Shown here one piece after another: positions 43,909-52,380 of a DNA stretch of 64,000 nucleotides. Made by a program: the position numbers and the translations under genes. Every line of letters starts with the position of its first letter. Position 1 is the stretch's first letter. Origin of the DNA: an uncultured Pelagibacteraceae bacterium (GTDB lineage: Bacteria > Pseudomonadota > Alphaproteobacteria > Pelagibacterales > Pelagibacteraceae); assembly GCA_902595125.1 (NCBI GenBank), contig CACJOY010000001.1, positions 336,560 through 400,559 on the forward strand, written 5' to 3'. The notes below the pieces were generated by a model. The model ran no database searches, had not been told where the DNA came from, and saw only the letters and a program-made list of their open reading frames with translations.

Positions 43909-45351
43909 TTAAGATCTTTTAGCTTTAAAAACTATCAGTGGTAGAAAAGTTGCTATTAAAAAAGACAAAAATAATAATGATTGTGAGACAAAAGGTGCAA
44001 ATAATTCTTTGGGCAATAAAATTCCTACTAATAAACTTTTAGAGAAATCAGGCGAAGGGAACATCAGAAAGCCCCCAATTAATCCAATTATAATAGAAAT
44101 ATACGCAGTTTTTTCATTTATAGTTTTATTGTAGAAACTATAAAAAACAGTAAGTACAAAAGCACAACAGAATAAATCAGCTAACAAAAATAAATATAAA
44201 ATATCAAATCCTTTAGAAGCAATAATAAATGAAATAAAAGATAAAAATAAAATTACATATTTGGAAAGATTTAAGTAATTTGTTTTATTATTTAAATTAA
44301 ATGTTGCTTTACCATCAACTATAATAAGACTTGATATTGCATTGACCAATGTGTCAACTGTTGAAATAGTAAGCGCTAAACCTAATACAATTACAAATAA
44401 TGCTAATAATTCTGTTTGCTCTTTAAGTAATAATGTAAAAAATCCAAGATCAGGTCGAGTGTTTGGGTCTATTGAAAAAGCAACCATGCCTGTAAAACCC
44501 ATATAAAAAACCACAGGTATAATAATAAAAAAAGATATAATTAAACTTTTTCTTAAAGTTTCAAAATTTTTCGCAGCATATACTCTTTGCCAATTACCCT
44601 GATGAAATAGATTGGTTGCAGCAACTGCAATAAAGAAAGTCAGACCCGCAGTATAACTGGGTATATATGATGAGCTTAAAAGGTGAGGATTATTTTTATT
44701 TATAAATTCAAATGAAAATTCAGATTCTGTAAAAGAGTTAATGTAAGCTATAGAAACTAATAAAAGAATTCCAATAACAACCATTTGAATATTATCAGTA
44801 AATATAGAGGCCCTTAAACCTCCATATAAAGTATATGTAAGAGTAGATAGTAAAACAATTAAAGCTGTTATCCAAAGTTCAGTGCCTGAAATATAATTAA
44901 TTAAGACAGCTACTGCAGTTACTTCAGCACATAAAAAAATAAACATATAAAATATGGTCATTAATAAAATAAGTTTAAATAAACTTTTTCCAAACTTTTT
45001 TCTCATAAACTCAATCAAAGAAGATCCTTTAGGAAATTCTTTTCTAATTTTTTTTCCAAGATATATTAAAAAAATCATTGGAAATGCTGTACCTAATGAG
45101 TATCCAATTATAGCTCCTATTCCACCCCATGTTGCAGCTGAAGCTGGACCAAATAAAATCCATGCTCCTAAAGCTGAAGCAGTTAAACTTGTTGTTAAAG
45201 AAAATAATCCAATATTTCTATTTGCGGTTAAATAGTTTTTAAGACCTTGGTATTTTTTTGAATTATATAAGCCTAAAAAAACAAAAAATAAACTTATTAC
45301 AATAACAAATGTTAATGATGTTGGCTGACTTAAAAAATATGTTTCATCCAT
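43909..45351 (-). CDS. thiV: Sodium:solute symporter under TPP riboswitch (probable HMP transporter)
   Basis: A 480-aa SSS-family transporter with about thirteen hydrophobic segments. The sodium-symport motif region includes GAWILFGPASAATWGGIGAIIGYSLGT (helix 2) and FHQGNWQRVYAAKN. It is preceded by a TPP riboswitch. In SAR11, a symporter in exactly this setting was named ThiV and proposed to import the pyrimidine precursor HMP, because these cells lack thiC. Transport of HMP is therefore inferred from family and regulation, not from residues. The downstream ABC exporter pair may be cotranscribed. Confidence 0.88.
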   Translation of the reverse strand: MDETYFLSQPTSLTFVIVISLFFVFLGLYNSKKYQGLKNYLTANRNIGLFSLTTSLTASALGAWILFGPASAATWGGIGAIIGYSLGTAFPMIFLIYLGKKIRKEFPKGSSLIEFMRKKFGKSLFKLILLMTIFYMFIFLCAEVTAVAVLINYISGTELWITALIVLLSTLTYTLYGGLRASIFTDNIQMVVIGILLLVSIAYINSFTESEFSFEFINKNNPHLLSSSYIPSYTAGLTFFIAVAATNLFHQGNWQRVYAAKNFETLRKSLIISFFIIIPVVFYMGFTGMVAFSIDPNTRPDLGFFTLLLKEQTELLALFVIVLGLALTISTVDTLVNAISSLIIVDGKATFNLNNKTNYLNLSKYVILFLSFISFIIASKGFDILYLFLLADLFCCAFVLTVFYSFYNKTINEKTAYISIIIGLIGGFLMFPSPDFSKSLLVGILLPKELFAPFVSQSLLFLSFLIATFLPLIVFKAKRS

Positions 45352-45352
45352 T

Positions 45353-45424
45353 GTTCTCCCTTTCTGAATTATCGGACAGGTTCTTAGGGTTTGATCTCAG
45401 TCTGTTAGGACACCCCTTTAAAGA
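45353..45424 (-). promoter_or_regulatory. TPP (THI-box) riboswitch
   Basis: In the 77-bp leader of thiV the minus strand reads AAAGGGGTGTCC (45408-45419), CTGAGA (45395-45400), ACCCTAAGAACCTG (45377-45390), then GATAAT (45368-45373) and AGAAAGGGAG (45356-45365), in that order. These are the conserved elements of the thiamine pyrophosphate aptamer: GGGGTG, CTGAGA, ACCC..GAACCTG, GATAAT and the closing AGGG. The final GGGAG doubles as the ribosome-binding site, 5 nt before the ATG, so control is likely at translation. The aptamer is very compact, as reported in SAR11. Confidence 0.93.
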
Positions 45425-45428
45425 ATGT

Positions 45429-45716
45429 TTATACTTTGTTATCCATAATTTCAATCATACATTTGGTTGCGTATTCTCTCCATTCGATTGAACTTTTACC
45501 TTTAAGACCATTAAGGTGATTTCGATTATTTTGAATATCTTCTTTATGTTTGATCTTATCTTTTTCTTCTAAGTTTGCTTCCATGGTTGCTAAGTTAGTC
45601 TCCATAGCTTTGATCCAATTATTTCCTAATTCAACACACTTTTGATCATCTTTTTCATCACAAATTTGTTTAAAAAAATTAAAGATAACGTCGTCAGTCT
45701 TTACTGAATTACTCAT
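45429..45716 (-). CDS. Unknown 95-aa helical protein
   Basis: A cytoplasmic-looking protein predicted as almost all helix: VIFNFFKQICDEKDDQKC, NNWIKAMETNLATMEANLEEKDKIKHKEDIQNNRN, ending CMIEIMDNKV. No signal peptide, no membrane segment. It stops 5 nt before the TPP aptamer begins. It lies between a small membrane protein gene (11 nt upstream) and thiV. No family recognised; a role in thiamine metabolism is not supported beyond position. Confidence 0.65.
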   Translation of the reverse strand: MSNSVKTDDVIFNFFKQICDEKDDQKCVELGNNWIKAMETNLATMEANLEEKDKIKHKEDIQNNRNHLNGLKGKSSIEWREYATKCMIEIMDNKV

Positions 45717-45727
45717 TCTAGGAAGTC

Positions 45728-45907
45728 TTATTTTTTAAAGCAATTATTGACCAAGATTGCCATTAAAATCCACATTACAAACACTTCACCATTAGAAAAA
45801 GAATAATCAGCTCCAGCAAAACCAGCTGCAAGATTAATTGCATAAATTATAATTGTAGAAACAACTAAACTCACAATTAAATTAATTAGACCACTTACAT
45901 AATTCAT
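45728..45907 (-). CDS. 59-aa two-helix membrane protein
   Basis: A small frame: helix 1 at residues 6-28 (GLINLIVSLVVSTIIIYAINLAA), a short loop GFAGADYSFSNG, then helix 2 at 41-55 (EVFVMWILMAILVNN) and a terminal CFKK. The good amphipathic balance and the tight position, 11 nt before the 95-aa gene and 42 nt after the cytochrome c' gene, support coding. Function unknown. Confidence 0.6.
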   Translation of the reverse strand: MNYVSGLINLIVSLVVSTIIIYAINLAAGFAGADYSFSNGEVFVMWILMAILVNNCFKK

Positions 45908-45949
45908 AATATTAACTTATATATATTTATTACTAAATCAATTGATAAT

Positions 45950-46411
45950 TTAATGAGGAGCTCTAAATTTACTATGACAAGCCTTACAATTACTCCACAT
46001 AAATTTTTGTAAAGTAGCTTTAACATCATCACTGGACTCTATAACTTTAACTAGTTCAAGCATGTCAGTAGAAGATTTTTTCATCAAATCATTAAATTCA
46101 TCTTTATTTTCCCATATAGATGGTAAAGCCTCAGTTTTAAAACCTTCTTTTGTATTATCTGGAAAATATTCAAGTAAAGTAATGTAATTCTCACTCATTT
46201 CCTCCATTAAGCTTGAAGCCTTAACAAAATCACCTTTACTTGCAAAGGTTTGAACCTTTTTTGCGGTACTATAGTTTTTACTAAATAATGCTTTTCTTCC
46301 TTTAATTATTTCCTCAACAGATAATTCTGAATATGCAGGTATAGAAATCAAACTTAATGCAACAATAAAGAAAATATATTTAATTAAATTTGTGATATAT
46401 TTTGAAATCAT
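45950..46411 (-). CDS. Cytochrome c'-like protein (class II cytochrome c)
   Basis: A 153-aa exported protein with a signal peptide (residues 1-28, cleavage near IPAYSE). It is all-helical, with a C-terminal haem site C142-K-A-C145-H146. The C-terminal location of CxxCH and the four-helix length are those of cytochrome c' / c-556 proteins. Cytochromes c' bind NO or transfer electrons. The divergent neighbour is a cytochrome b561 gene whose start codon abuts this one, so electron exchange between b561 and c' is plausible. Periplasmic. Confidence 0.87.
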   Translation of the reverse strand: MISKYITNLIKYIFFIVALSLISIPAYSELSVEEIIKGRKALFSKNYSTAKKVQTFASKGDFVKASSLMEEMSENYITLLEYFPDNTKEGFKTEALPSIWENKDEFNDLMKKSSTDMLELVKVIESSDDVKATLQKFMWSNCKACHSKFRAPH

Positions 46412-46939
46412 ATGAGGTTAACAAATAATTTAACAGAATACGGGTTTATTTCCAAAGCATTTCATTGGATAAGTGCCGCAGCATTAGTCGTTCAAATACC
46501 ATTAGGTTTCTACTTGGTTGATCTTGATTTTAGTGAAAAAAGAGTGACCATTGAAAGTATTCACGTTGTTATTGGACTTTCAATATTTTATTTAATTATA
46601 TTAAGGTTAATCTATAAAATTTTCAATCCAACTCCATCATTGGCAAATAGTATTTTTCCAGGACAGAGATTAATAGCAAAAATGAACCATGTTCTTTTAT
46701 ATATAACTATTTTGACTATTACTATTTCAGGTGCTTTAAAAAAATTATTTAACGGTGAAATACTTGATCTTTTTTTCCTTAATCTTGAAATTAAAGATAA
46801 CTTTGAACTAGCAGAACTATTTTATGATATTCATATAGTTGCAAATTATTGTCTCATTGCCTTAATCTCATTACATATTTTAGCAGTAATAGCACATAAA
46901 GTTTTATTTCAAGAAAATTTACTAAAAAAAATTTTATAA
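46412..46939 (+). CDS. Cytochrome b561 family membrane haem protein
   Basis: A 175-aa protein with four membrane helices. Histidines in ISKAFHWISAAALV, IESIHVVIGLSIF, FYDIHIVANYCLIALISLHILAVIAHKV are placed as the two b-haem ligand pairs of the bacterial CybB family. It should pass electrons between quinol and an exported haem or superoxide. The start codon lies immediately beside that of the divergent cytochrome c' gene (CAT|ATG). It overlaps the end of the methyltransferase gene by 6 nt. Confidence 0.88.
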   Translation: MRLTNNLTEYGFISKAFHWISAAALVVQIPLGFYLVDLDFSEKRVTIESIHVVIGLSIFYLIILRLIYKIFNPTPSLANSIFPGQRLIAKMNHVLLYITILTITISGALKKLFNGEILDLFFLNLEIKDNFELAELFYDIHIVANYCLIALISLHILAVIAHKVLFQENLLKKIL

Positions 46940-47644
46940 GATAAAGCAATTTAATTTGTCTCGAAATTGAATATAATTTCTATACCTGGAACGAATTTCT
47001 TCCTTACCTTTCAAAATTTCTTTTTTAGTTAATGGCAAAAGGATTGAAATGTATCTGTTATCAATCATATTGAGATATTTTTTTTTGTTGACTTTGACTC
47101 TATAAATAAACTTTTTTTTTTTTCTTTGAGGATACAGTGTGGTTATAAGTTTTAAAACTTTGTTATCTCTTTTTAATGATTTATTTAATTTTATTTTCAT
47201 TATTCTGAAAGTTGGTAATTCATTTTTTTTACCGTCTAACGTGAAAATAAAAACTTTACCATTATGTTTCAAAGATTTTTTACATAAAAATAATAATCTT
47301 TTGATTTTTTTGAAGGTAAGTAAATGAATTGTTTGTTTGATCAAGATTAAATCAAATTTTTTCTTACTGGTTAAAAAAAACGATGTGGCATCGGATTTTT
47401 TAAAATTTATCCTTTTATCTTTGTCTTTGTGATTTATTATATCGATACCAGTAGGCTTACTTTTAAGTTTCAAATTTGATTTTATTGTTCCTAAGATTTT
47501 ACCTCGACCACATCCAATGTCTAATATTTCAGAATTTGAAGTTAATTTTATATTTTTTAATATAAATTTATTAAATGACTTGATGTAATTATTTGAAGAA
47601 AGCCAAGTTTTGTTATCCCAGTTTTTAATGACAGTTAATCCCAA
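46934..47644 (-). CDS. Class I SAM-dependent methyltransferase
   Basis: A 236-aa enzyme. The SAM-binding motif I is ILDIGCGRGKILGTI at 40-54, motif II GIDIIN, and the post-motif DLILIKQTIHLL. The C-terminal half is lysine-rich and shows no distinctive acceptor domain. Substrate unknown. It is the last gene of a minus-strand run starting with the AzlC gene or the iron transporter, and overlaps the DUF4396 gene by 20 nt. Confidence 0.82.
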   Translation of the reverse strand: MGLTVIKNWDNKTWLSSNNYIKSFNKFILKNIKLTSNSEILDIGCGRGKILGTIKSNLKLKSKPTGIDIINHKDKDKRINFKKSDATSFFLTSKKKFDLILIKQTIHLLTFKKIKRLLFLCKKSLKHNGKVFIFTLDGKKNELPTFRIMKIKLNKSLKRDNKVLKLITTLYPQRKKKKFIYRVKVNKKKYLNMIDNRYISILLPLTKKEILKGKEEIRSRYRNYIQFRDKLNCFIL

Positions 47645-48062
47645 ATTTTTTTAATCTCCAATAATTATATGGCCATGGAGTTAAAAAACCAACTATGAGC
47701 ATGATTGGAATTACCCACCAAGTTAAAATAGCTCCACCAGTTAAAAAATAATCTGTTAAATTCATCGTAATTTCCATACTAACCATGGATATAAAGCTCA
47801 TCCCCATTGCTGTTTTAAATGCTTTTGAAAAATCAAGATCTTGTTTTATTAAAATAATTGTCTCTAAAATTATACTAGTAATTAATCCATTAATAATCGC
47901 TAAGATCATTATTCCTAATACTGGAAATGGAATTTGTGTTACTTGAAAATATAAAATTGTTCCAAAATCTCCAATAGCACAGCCAAATAAGCACCAAGAA
48001 GTATTTTTTGCGCTTTGTTTCCAGGTATTTGTACAAAACCAATCTAACGTGGTAGGCATCAT
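47625..48062 (-). CDS. DUF4396 membrane protein
   Basis: A 145-aa protein with four hydrophobic segments. It opens TLDWFCTNTWKQSAKNTSWCLFGCAIGDFGTI, and the later FSKAFKTAMGMSFISMVSMEITMNLTDYF and WWVIPIMLIVGFLTPWPYNYWRLKKFG are the landmarks of DUF4396. Function unknown; members often contain conserved Asp/Met/Cys in helices and neighbour metal-related or redox genes. Here the neighbours are a thioredoxin-like protein and a methyltransferase. Confidence 0.85.
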   Translation of the reverse strand: MMPTTLDWFCTNTWKQSAKNTSWCLFGCAIGDFGTILYFQVTQIPFPVLGIMILAIINGLITSIILETIILIKQDLDFSKAFKTAMGMSFISMVSMEITMNLTDYFLTGGAILTWWVIPIMLIVGFLTPWPYNYWRLKKFGINCH

Positions 48063-48095
48063 GTTAAGATATCTTAAGTAATTTTTATTAACAAC

Positions 48096-48491
48096 TTAAG
48101 TCTTCATTGAAGCTTTAATCGCTTCATATAGCAAATCCTTAGTTGTTTCACCAACACTTCTATATATCTCTTTGTTGTCTTTAAAGATCAAAAGTGTAGT
48201 TTGATACTGAACTTTTAACAACTTTGAAATTTCCTCATTTGTTACATCAAAAGAGAAATATTCAATATTATCAAATTTAATATCTGATAATACACCTTCT
48301 TTTTTAGCAGTTTTTAAGATTTTCATTTGACCTGCACAAGATGAACAATACTTAATCCAAGAACTTACTATTACAAGCTTACCCTCAGATTGAGCTTTAT
48401 CGAATAATTCTTTATTGAAAGTAGTTTCCTTCTCAGAAGCGTTAGCATTGAATGCAAACAAACAAAAAATTAATACAAAAATTTTTTTCAT
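48096..48491 (-). CDS. Exported thioredoxin-like protein
   Basis: A 131-aa periplasmic thioredoxin-fold protein with a signal peptide (MKKIFVLIFCLFAFNANASE). The active site is WIKYCSSCAGQMK, a CSSC pair. The start ATG at 48489-48491 is chosen because it gives the clean signal peptide; a longer frame to 48509 would add six residues and overlap azlD. The domain order resembles DsbD C-terminal or SoxW-type reductants (VSSWIKYCSSC...YFSFDVTNEEISKLLKVQYQTTLLIFKD). Substrate unknown. Confidence 0.85.
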   Translation of the reverse strand: MKKIFVLIFCLFAFNANASEKETTFNKELFDKAQSEGKLVIVSSWIKYCSSCAGQMKILKTAKKEGVLSDIKFDNIEYFSFDVTNEEISKLLKVQYQTTLLIFKDNKEIYRSVGETTKDLLYEAIKASMKT

Positions 48492-48498
48492 ATGACTT

Positions 48499-48813
48499 TT
48501 ATATAACAAATATTATAAACCAGTAAGAAGCTAAACCTGAAAATATTGTCGCAACAATACTTCTTGAAGAAATTCCAATTATCACAGCGATTATAGCTGC
48601 AACTATTTTTGGATTGTTCTCAATTTGAAATGATCCTGTGTCATCTAAGAAAATTGCTGGAAAAATAATTGCTGGAAATATGGCAGATGGTACAAATGAT
48701 AATATATTTCTTATTCTGTCATTAAACATTTCCTTTCTAATCAAAGCAATCATAGTAAATCTTGTAAGATATGTTATTAGTCCACAATATATTATTAAAG
48801 CCCAGTTACTCAT
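48499..48813 (-). CDS. azlD: AzlD family branched-chain amino acid transport subunit
   Basis: A 104-aa membrane protein with four hydrophobic segments; TRFTMIALIRKEMFNDRIRNILSFVPSAIFPAIIFPAIF is a typical AzlD section. AzlD works with AzlC as an exporter of branched-chain amino acids or related compounds. It overlaps the azlC stop by 8 nt. It precedes the thioredoxin-like gene by 7 nt. Confidence 0.88.
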   Translation of the reverse strand: MSNWALIIYCGLITYLTRFTMIALIRKEMFNDRIRNILSFVPSAIFPAIIFPAIFLDDTGSFQIENNPKIVAAIIAVIIGISSRSIVATIFSGLASYWFIIFVI

Positions 48814-49501
48814 TCGTTTTAATCATCTTTGTTAAAATAGTTGCTGAAACTAATCCGATGAAGGCAGCGACAATTACATAAGCTTTAAAGGGAATAATAT
48901 TATAGCCAAATGTAGCAACAAATCCTGAAATTATTATTACTACTACATTTATAAATTTCCTAAAATCGTTAATTAGTAAAGCTAAAAAAGTTAATGGAAT
49001 AGCAAAACTTAATCCGAGTTTTTCTGGAATAGCCGCACCTAATATAATTCCTAAAAATGTTGTTGATTGCCAGATTATCCAGCAAGTTGCACCACCACCA
49101 ACTAAATGAAAATATTTATTATCATCTTTATTTTTCTTAAAATATTCATTTGATCTCGCAAATGCCTGATCGATTAAAAAATAAGAGATAATAATTTTCC
49201 AAATCAATTTTAAATCTGATAAATGTTCAGAAACTACAGCCCCGTAAAGTAAGTGTCTTGAATTTACAGCTCCTACTGAACTAATTATGACTAAAGATGA
49301 AGCACCTCCAGAGAATAATTGTAAAAGGACTATTTGAGATGCTCCTCCAAATATTATAAGTGACATACCCATAGTTTCAATGGGTGTAAATCCAACATCA
49401 ACAGCTAGAACACCAAATATCAAACCAAAAGGCACTACTGGAATCATTAAAGGACTTACATCAATAATTCCTTTTAAGAAAATTTTAAACTTACTGTTCA
49501 T
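48806..49501 (-). CDS. azlC: AzlC family branched-chain amino acid permease
   Basis: A 231-aa membrane protein with about seven hydrophobic segments. GASQIVLLQLFSGGASSLVIISSVGAVNSRHLLYGA is the AzlC family core (GA(S/P)Q...NxRH(L/M)LY). Exports small amino acids in other bacteria. It lies 17 nt downstream of fbpC, so the iron-transport transcript may extend into azlCD. Confidence 0.9.
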   Translation of the reverse strand: MNSKFKIFLKGIIDVSPLMIPVVPFGLIFGVLAVDVGFTPIETMGMSLIIFGGASQIVLLQLFSGGASSLVIISSVGAVNSRHLLYGAVVSEHLSDLKLIWKIIISYFLIDQAFARSNEYFKKNKDDNKYFHLVGGGATCWIIWQSTTFLGIILGAAIPEKLGLSFAIPLTFLALLINDFRKFINVVVIIISGFVATFGYNIIPFKAYVIVAAFIGLVSATILTKMIKTNE

Positions 49502-49518
49502 TTATCAAAAAGCTTTTA

Positions 49519-50580
49519 TTAGAAGCAAACTATATGATCAATATGAATTGGTCTTTTTATACCAAATTTTTCATCCACTTCATGTTGATGAATATGATGA
49601 GAGTGAACAAATACAGGAATGAGAGTATTAGTGTGTGTTTTAAGTGTGTAAATAAAGTTAGTACCTCTAAATTTTCTATCCACAACTTCAAATTTCAAAT
49701 TACTTGTATCATCATGATGTAAGTCTTCTGGCTGAATTAAAAGCTTCACTTTTGAACCTATAGGAAATGGTTTAATAAAATTACCAGTTATCGTACCAAG
49801 ATCCTTGTTTTCTAAGCTTTTAGGACTTGTTACTTCTGCAGGAACAAGTGTCCCTCTATTTAAAAAATTTACTACCTCAATTGAATTAGGTAAATGATAG
49901 ACATTATATGGATCATCAAATTGTTTTAGTTCTTTATTTAAAATTATTCCACATTTAGATCCTAAATAAAAAGCTTCATAAGAGTCATGAGTGACAATTA
50001 TTGTAGTAATCTTTAAGCTCTTTAATATCTTTTTTAATTTTTCCTGTATTTCTTCCTTAAAACTCTGATCCACATTTGATAATGGTTCATCTAATAATAA
50101 TAAGTCAGGCTGAGTTACTAAAGATCTTGCAAGAGAAGCTCTTTGTGCTTCTCCAGCACTAATTTCATGTGGATATTTATTTAATATTAAAGAAATATCT
50201 AATAAATCTATAATTTCTTGAAGGTTAACTTGATAATTTTTTTTATCTTTATTTCTTTCTGCACCTAATTGTATATTTCTTTCTATAGTGTAATGTGGAA
50301 ATAAACTATTTTCTTGAAAAGCAAGAGATATATTTCTATCTTCTGGTTCAACATTTTCTTTTTCTGAAGATAATAAATTTCCATTTAGTTCTATTGATCC
50401 TTTTTTAATTTTTTCTAAACCAGCGATTGTTCTCAATATCGTAGTTTTTCCAATACCCGATGGGCCTAAGAGACAAATAATATCACCTTCATTTTCAATA
50501 GCAAAAGATACATTTGCTACTTTAATTTTGCCTCCAACTTTAAAATCAACATTTTTAACTTCAAAAAAATTTTTACTCAT
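49519..50580 (-). CDS. fbpC: Iron(III) ABC transporter ATP-binding protein
   Basis: A 353-aa ABC ATPase. Walker A GPSGIGKTT (about 35-43), signature SAGEAQRASLARSL, Walker B LLLLDEPLSNVD and the switch HDS are present. The C-terminal 120 residues form a TOBE-type regulatory domain, usual for FbpC/PotA types. It pairs with the fused-length permease upstream (8-nt overlap) and the binding protein fbpA, so ferric iron is the expected substrate. The ATPase powers import across the inner membrane. Confidence 0.92.
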   Translation of the reverse strand: MSKNFFEVKNVDFKVGGKIKVANVSFAIENEGDIICLLGPSGIGKTTILRTIAGLEKIKKGSIELNGNLLSSEKENVEPEDRNISLAFQENSLFPHYTIERNIQLGAERNKDKKNYQVNLQEIIDLLDISLILNKYPHEISAGEAQRASLARSLVTQPDLLLLDEPLSNVDQSFKEEIQEKLKKILKSLKITTIIVTHDSYEAFYLGSKCGIILNKELKQFDDPYNVYHLPNSIEVVNFLNRGTLVPAEVTSPKSLENKDLGTITGNFIKPFPIGSKVKLLIQPEDLHHDDTSNLKFEVVDRKFRGTNFIYTLKTHTNTLIPVFVHSHHIHQHEVDEKFGIKRPIHIDHIVCF

Positions 50581-52204
50581 TTGGTTCTCTTAAAATATAT
50601 TTTGAACTGATTATAATGAATAAAGAGGCAATTAATATTAAAAATAATGAAGGTACAGCAGCTGCTTCCAACAAGTCCTCAGAGGCAGAAATATATGCAG
50701 TAGTTGCAAAAGTTTCAAAATTGAATGGTCTCAAAATTAAAGTAATAGGTAATTCTCTTATTATTTCTAATGAAATTAAAATAATTATGAATAAAAGTGA
50801 ATTTCTCAAAAAAGGAATATGAATATTCATAAATGTTTTTCTTTTAGAATATCCTAAAAGATAAGCGCTCTCATCCACAGAAATATTAATTTTTTCGTAA
50901 CCTGACTTTATGCCATTGAAAGCTAAAGAATAAAATCTTATAAAATAAACCAATACTAAACCAAGAATAGAACCAATAAAAACTTTTTTGATTGAAGTAA
51001 ATCCTAAAGATTTGATTATACTGTTATCGAACCAAGCAATAAATGTAATAAATGCTATGGATAATATTACCCCAGGAATAGCATAACCTGAAATTGATAA
51101 AGTTGATAAAATGTTTAAGGTTTTATTTTTAGAAACTCTATTTCCATAATTTGAAATTAAAGAAAATACTATTAAAACTAAACTAGATAACAATACTAAA
51201 TGAAGGGTATTTAGCAAAAGGTCTAAAACTTGTAAATCAAAAAAATTTTCTGGAAATTTTATCGTCCAATACAACATTTGACTCAACGGAAATAAAAAAC
51301 TAAAAAAAAATATAAAAAAACAAAACGTAAAGGATAAAAAAGATTTACTACCATAAAGTTTGGTTTTCTCTTTTTGTTTAAATCCACCTCTTGAATTTAA
51401 ATGATATTTTGCTTTTTTTCTGGATAAGTTTTCTATAATAAATAATGAAAATATGAATAAGAGTAAAAACGAAGATATTCTATTTGCAAAAGCTAAATCA
51501 TCAAATGTTATCCATGAATTATAGATACCAGTTGTAAGTGTATTTATTGAAAAAAAATCTACTGCTCCAAACTCAGCTAAAGTTTCCATGGCCACTAGAG
51601 ATAAGCCTGCAACTATTGCTGGTCTTGCAGCTGGTAATATAATTCTAAAAAAAGATTTAAATTTTGAAAAACCAAGATTTTTACCAAGATCAATTAAGTT
51701 TTGAGATTGATATAAAAAAGATGCTCTAGCTAAAATATATACGTAAGCATACAAAGAAAAAGTAATCGATAATATTGCACCAAACATCCCATCAAACTTG
51801 GGAATATTTTTATTATAATTGGCATCTCCAAATATGTTTTTTAGTATTGTGAAAGCTGTACCATAATTCTCAAAGAATGCAGTTAAAGAATAAGCATAGA
51901 TATAAGGTGGAACCGCGAAAGACAGAATCAGAGCCCATTTAAAAAAATTACTTAAAGGAAATTCGAAAAAAGATACCAAATAAGCTGAACTAGTTCCTAT
52001 TAAGAAAGTAAAAATTAATACAAAAAATAATAAAATAAATGAATTAGAAATATACTCAAATAAAAAAGTATCTTTTAAAATTTCATAATAATTTGATGTT
52101 TCCTCAAAGAAACTTGTTAATACAGTTAAAATTGGAATAGAAACAATTATAGAAACTAATAATGATAATAAAAACCAAATATTAAAATTCCTAAACATTT
52201 TCAA
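50573..52204 (-). CDS. fbpB: Iron(III) ABC transporter permease (double-domain)
   Basis: A 543-aa membrane protein with two homologous halves of about six helices each. EAA-loop segments are in IDLGKNLGFSKFKSFFRIILPAARPAIVAGLSL and DESAYLLGYSKRKTFMNIHIPFLRNSLL, both with the LG.s....f..i..P pattern. This two-in-one permease is typical of Fbp/Sfu iron transporters. It starts 176 nt downstream of the CxxC microprotein gene, after two RNA hairpins, and is followed by fbpC with an 8-nt overlap. Confidence 0.92.
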   Translation of the reverse strand: MKMFRNFNIWFLLSLLVSIIVSIPILTVLTSFFEETSNYYEILKDTFLFEYISNSFILLFFVLIFTFLIGTSSAYLVSFFEFPLSNFFKWALILSFAVPPYIYAYSLTAFFENYGTAFTILKNIFGDANYNKNIPKFDGMFGAILSITFSLYAYVYILARASFLYQSQNLIDLGKNLGFSKFKSFFRIILPAARPAIVAGLSLVAMETLAEFGAVDFFSINTLTTGIYNSWITFDDLAFANRISSFLLLFIFSLFIIENLSRKKAKYHLNSRGGFKQKEKTKLYGSKSFLSFTFCFFIFFFSFLFPLSQMLYWTIKFPENFFDLQVLDLLLNTLHLVLLSSLVLIVFSLISNYGNRVSKNKTLNILSTLSISGYAIPGVILSIAFITFIAWFDNSIIKSLGFTSIKKVFIGSILGLVLVYFIRFYSLAFNGIKSGYEKINISVDESAYLLGYSKRKTFMNIHIPFLRNSLLFIIILISLEIIRELPITLILRPFNFETFATTAYISASEDLLEAAAVPSLFLILIASLFIIISSKYILREPNE

Positions 52205-52241
52205 TTTATATATTAATATATAATTTTTAAGAAGTTCTATT

Positions 52242-52316
52242 TAATCTATTTAAAGAGTGTACACCATAATTAAGGAGACAAAACTTGACTAGGATGAACA
52301 CTCTTTAAATAGATTA
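52242..52316 (-). other. Long intercistronic hairpin between fbpA and fbpB
   Basis: A perfect 19-bp inverted repeat: 52242-52260 pairs with 52298-52316, enclosing 37 nt. It lies 37 bp before the fbpB start in the transcript. No U-run follows, so it is not a standard terminator. It could protect the fbpA part of the message from decay and lower fbpB expression, a known device for binding-protein operons. Confidence 0.7.
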
Positions 52317-52333
52317 GAAAATAGAAAGTTTTA

Positions 52334-52369
52334 TGTGCCCACCACAAATCCCCATTTGTAGTGGACACA
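52334..52369 (-). other. Second intercistronic hairpin (GGGG loop)
   Basis: On the minus strand TGTGTCCACTACAAAT (52369-52354) pairs with ATTTGTGGTGGGCACA (52349-52334) across a GGGG loop. The 16-bp stem has two G-U wobbles that would be C-A mismatches on the plus strand, so the structure fits RNA in the direction of the fbp operon. It starts 11 nt after the CxxC microprotein stop. The downstream sequence ATAAAACTTTCTATTTTC is moderately U-rich, so a leaky terminator is possible. Confidence 0.7.
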
Positions 52370-52380
52370 AGAAAGAAAAA

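Noticed and set aside
45309..45491. Plus-strand reading frame across the thiV start and TPP aptamer
   Set aside because: It is a shadow over riboswitch and coding sequence of the minus strand; its translation has no family features.
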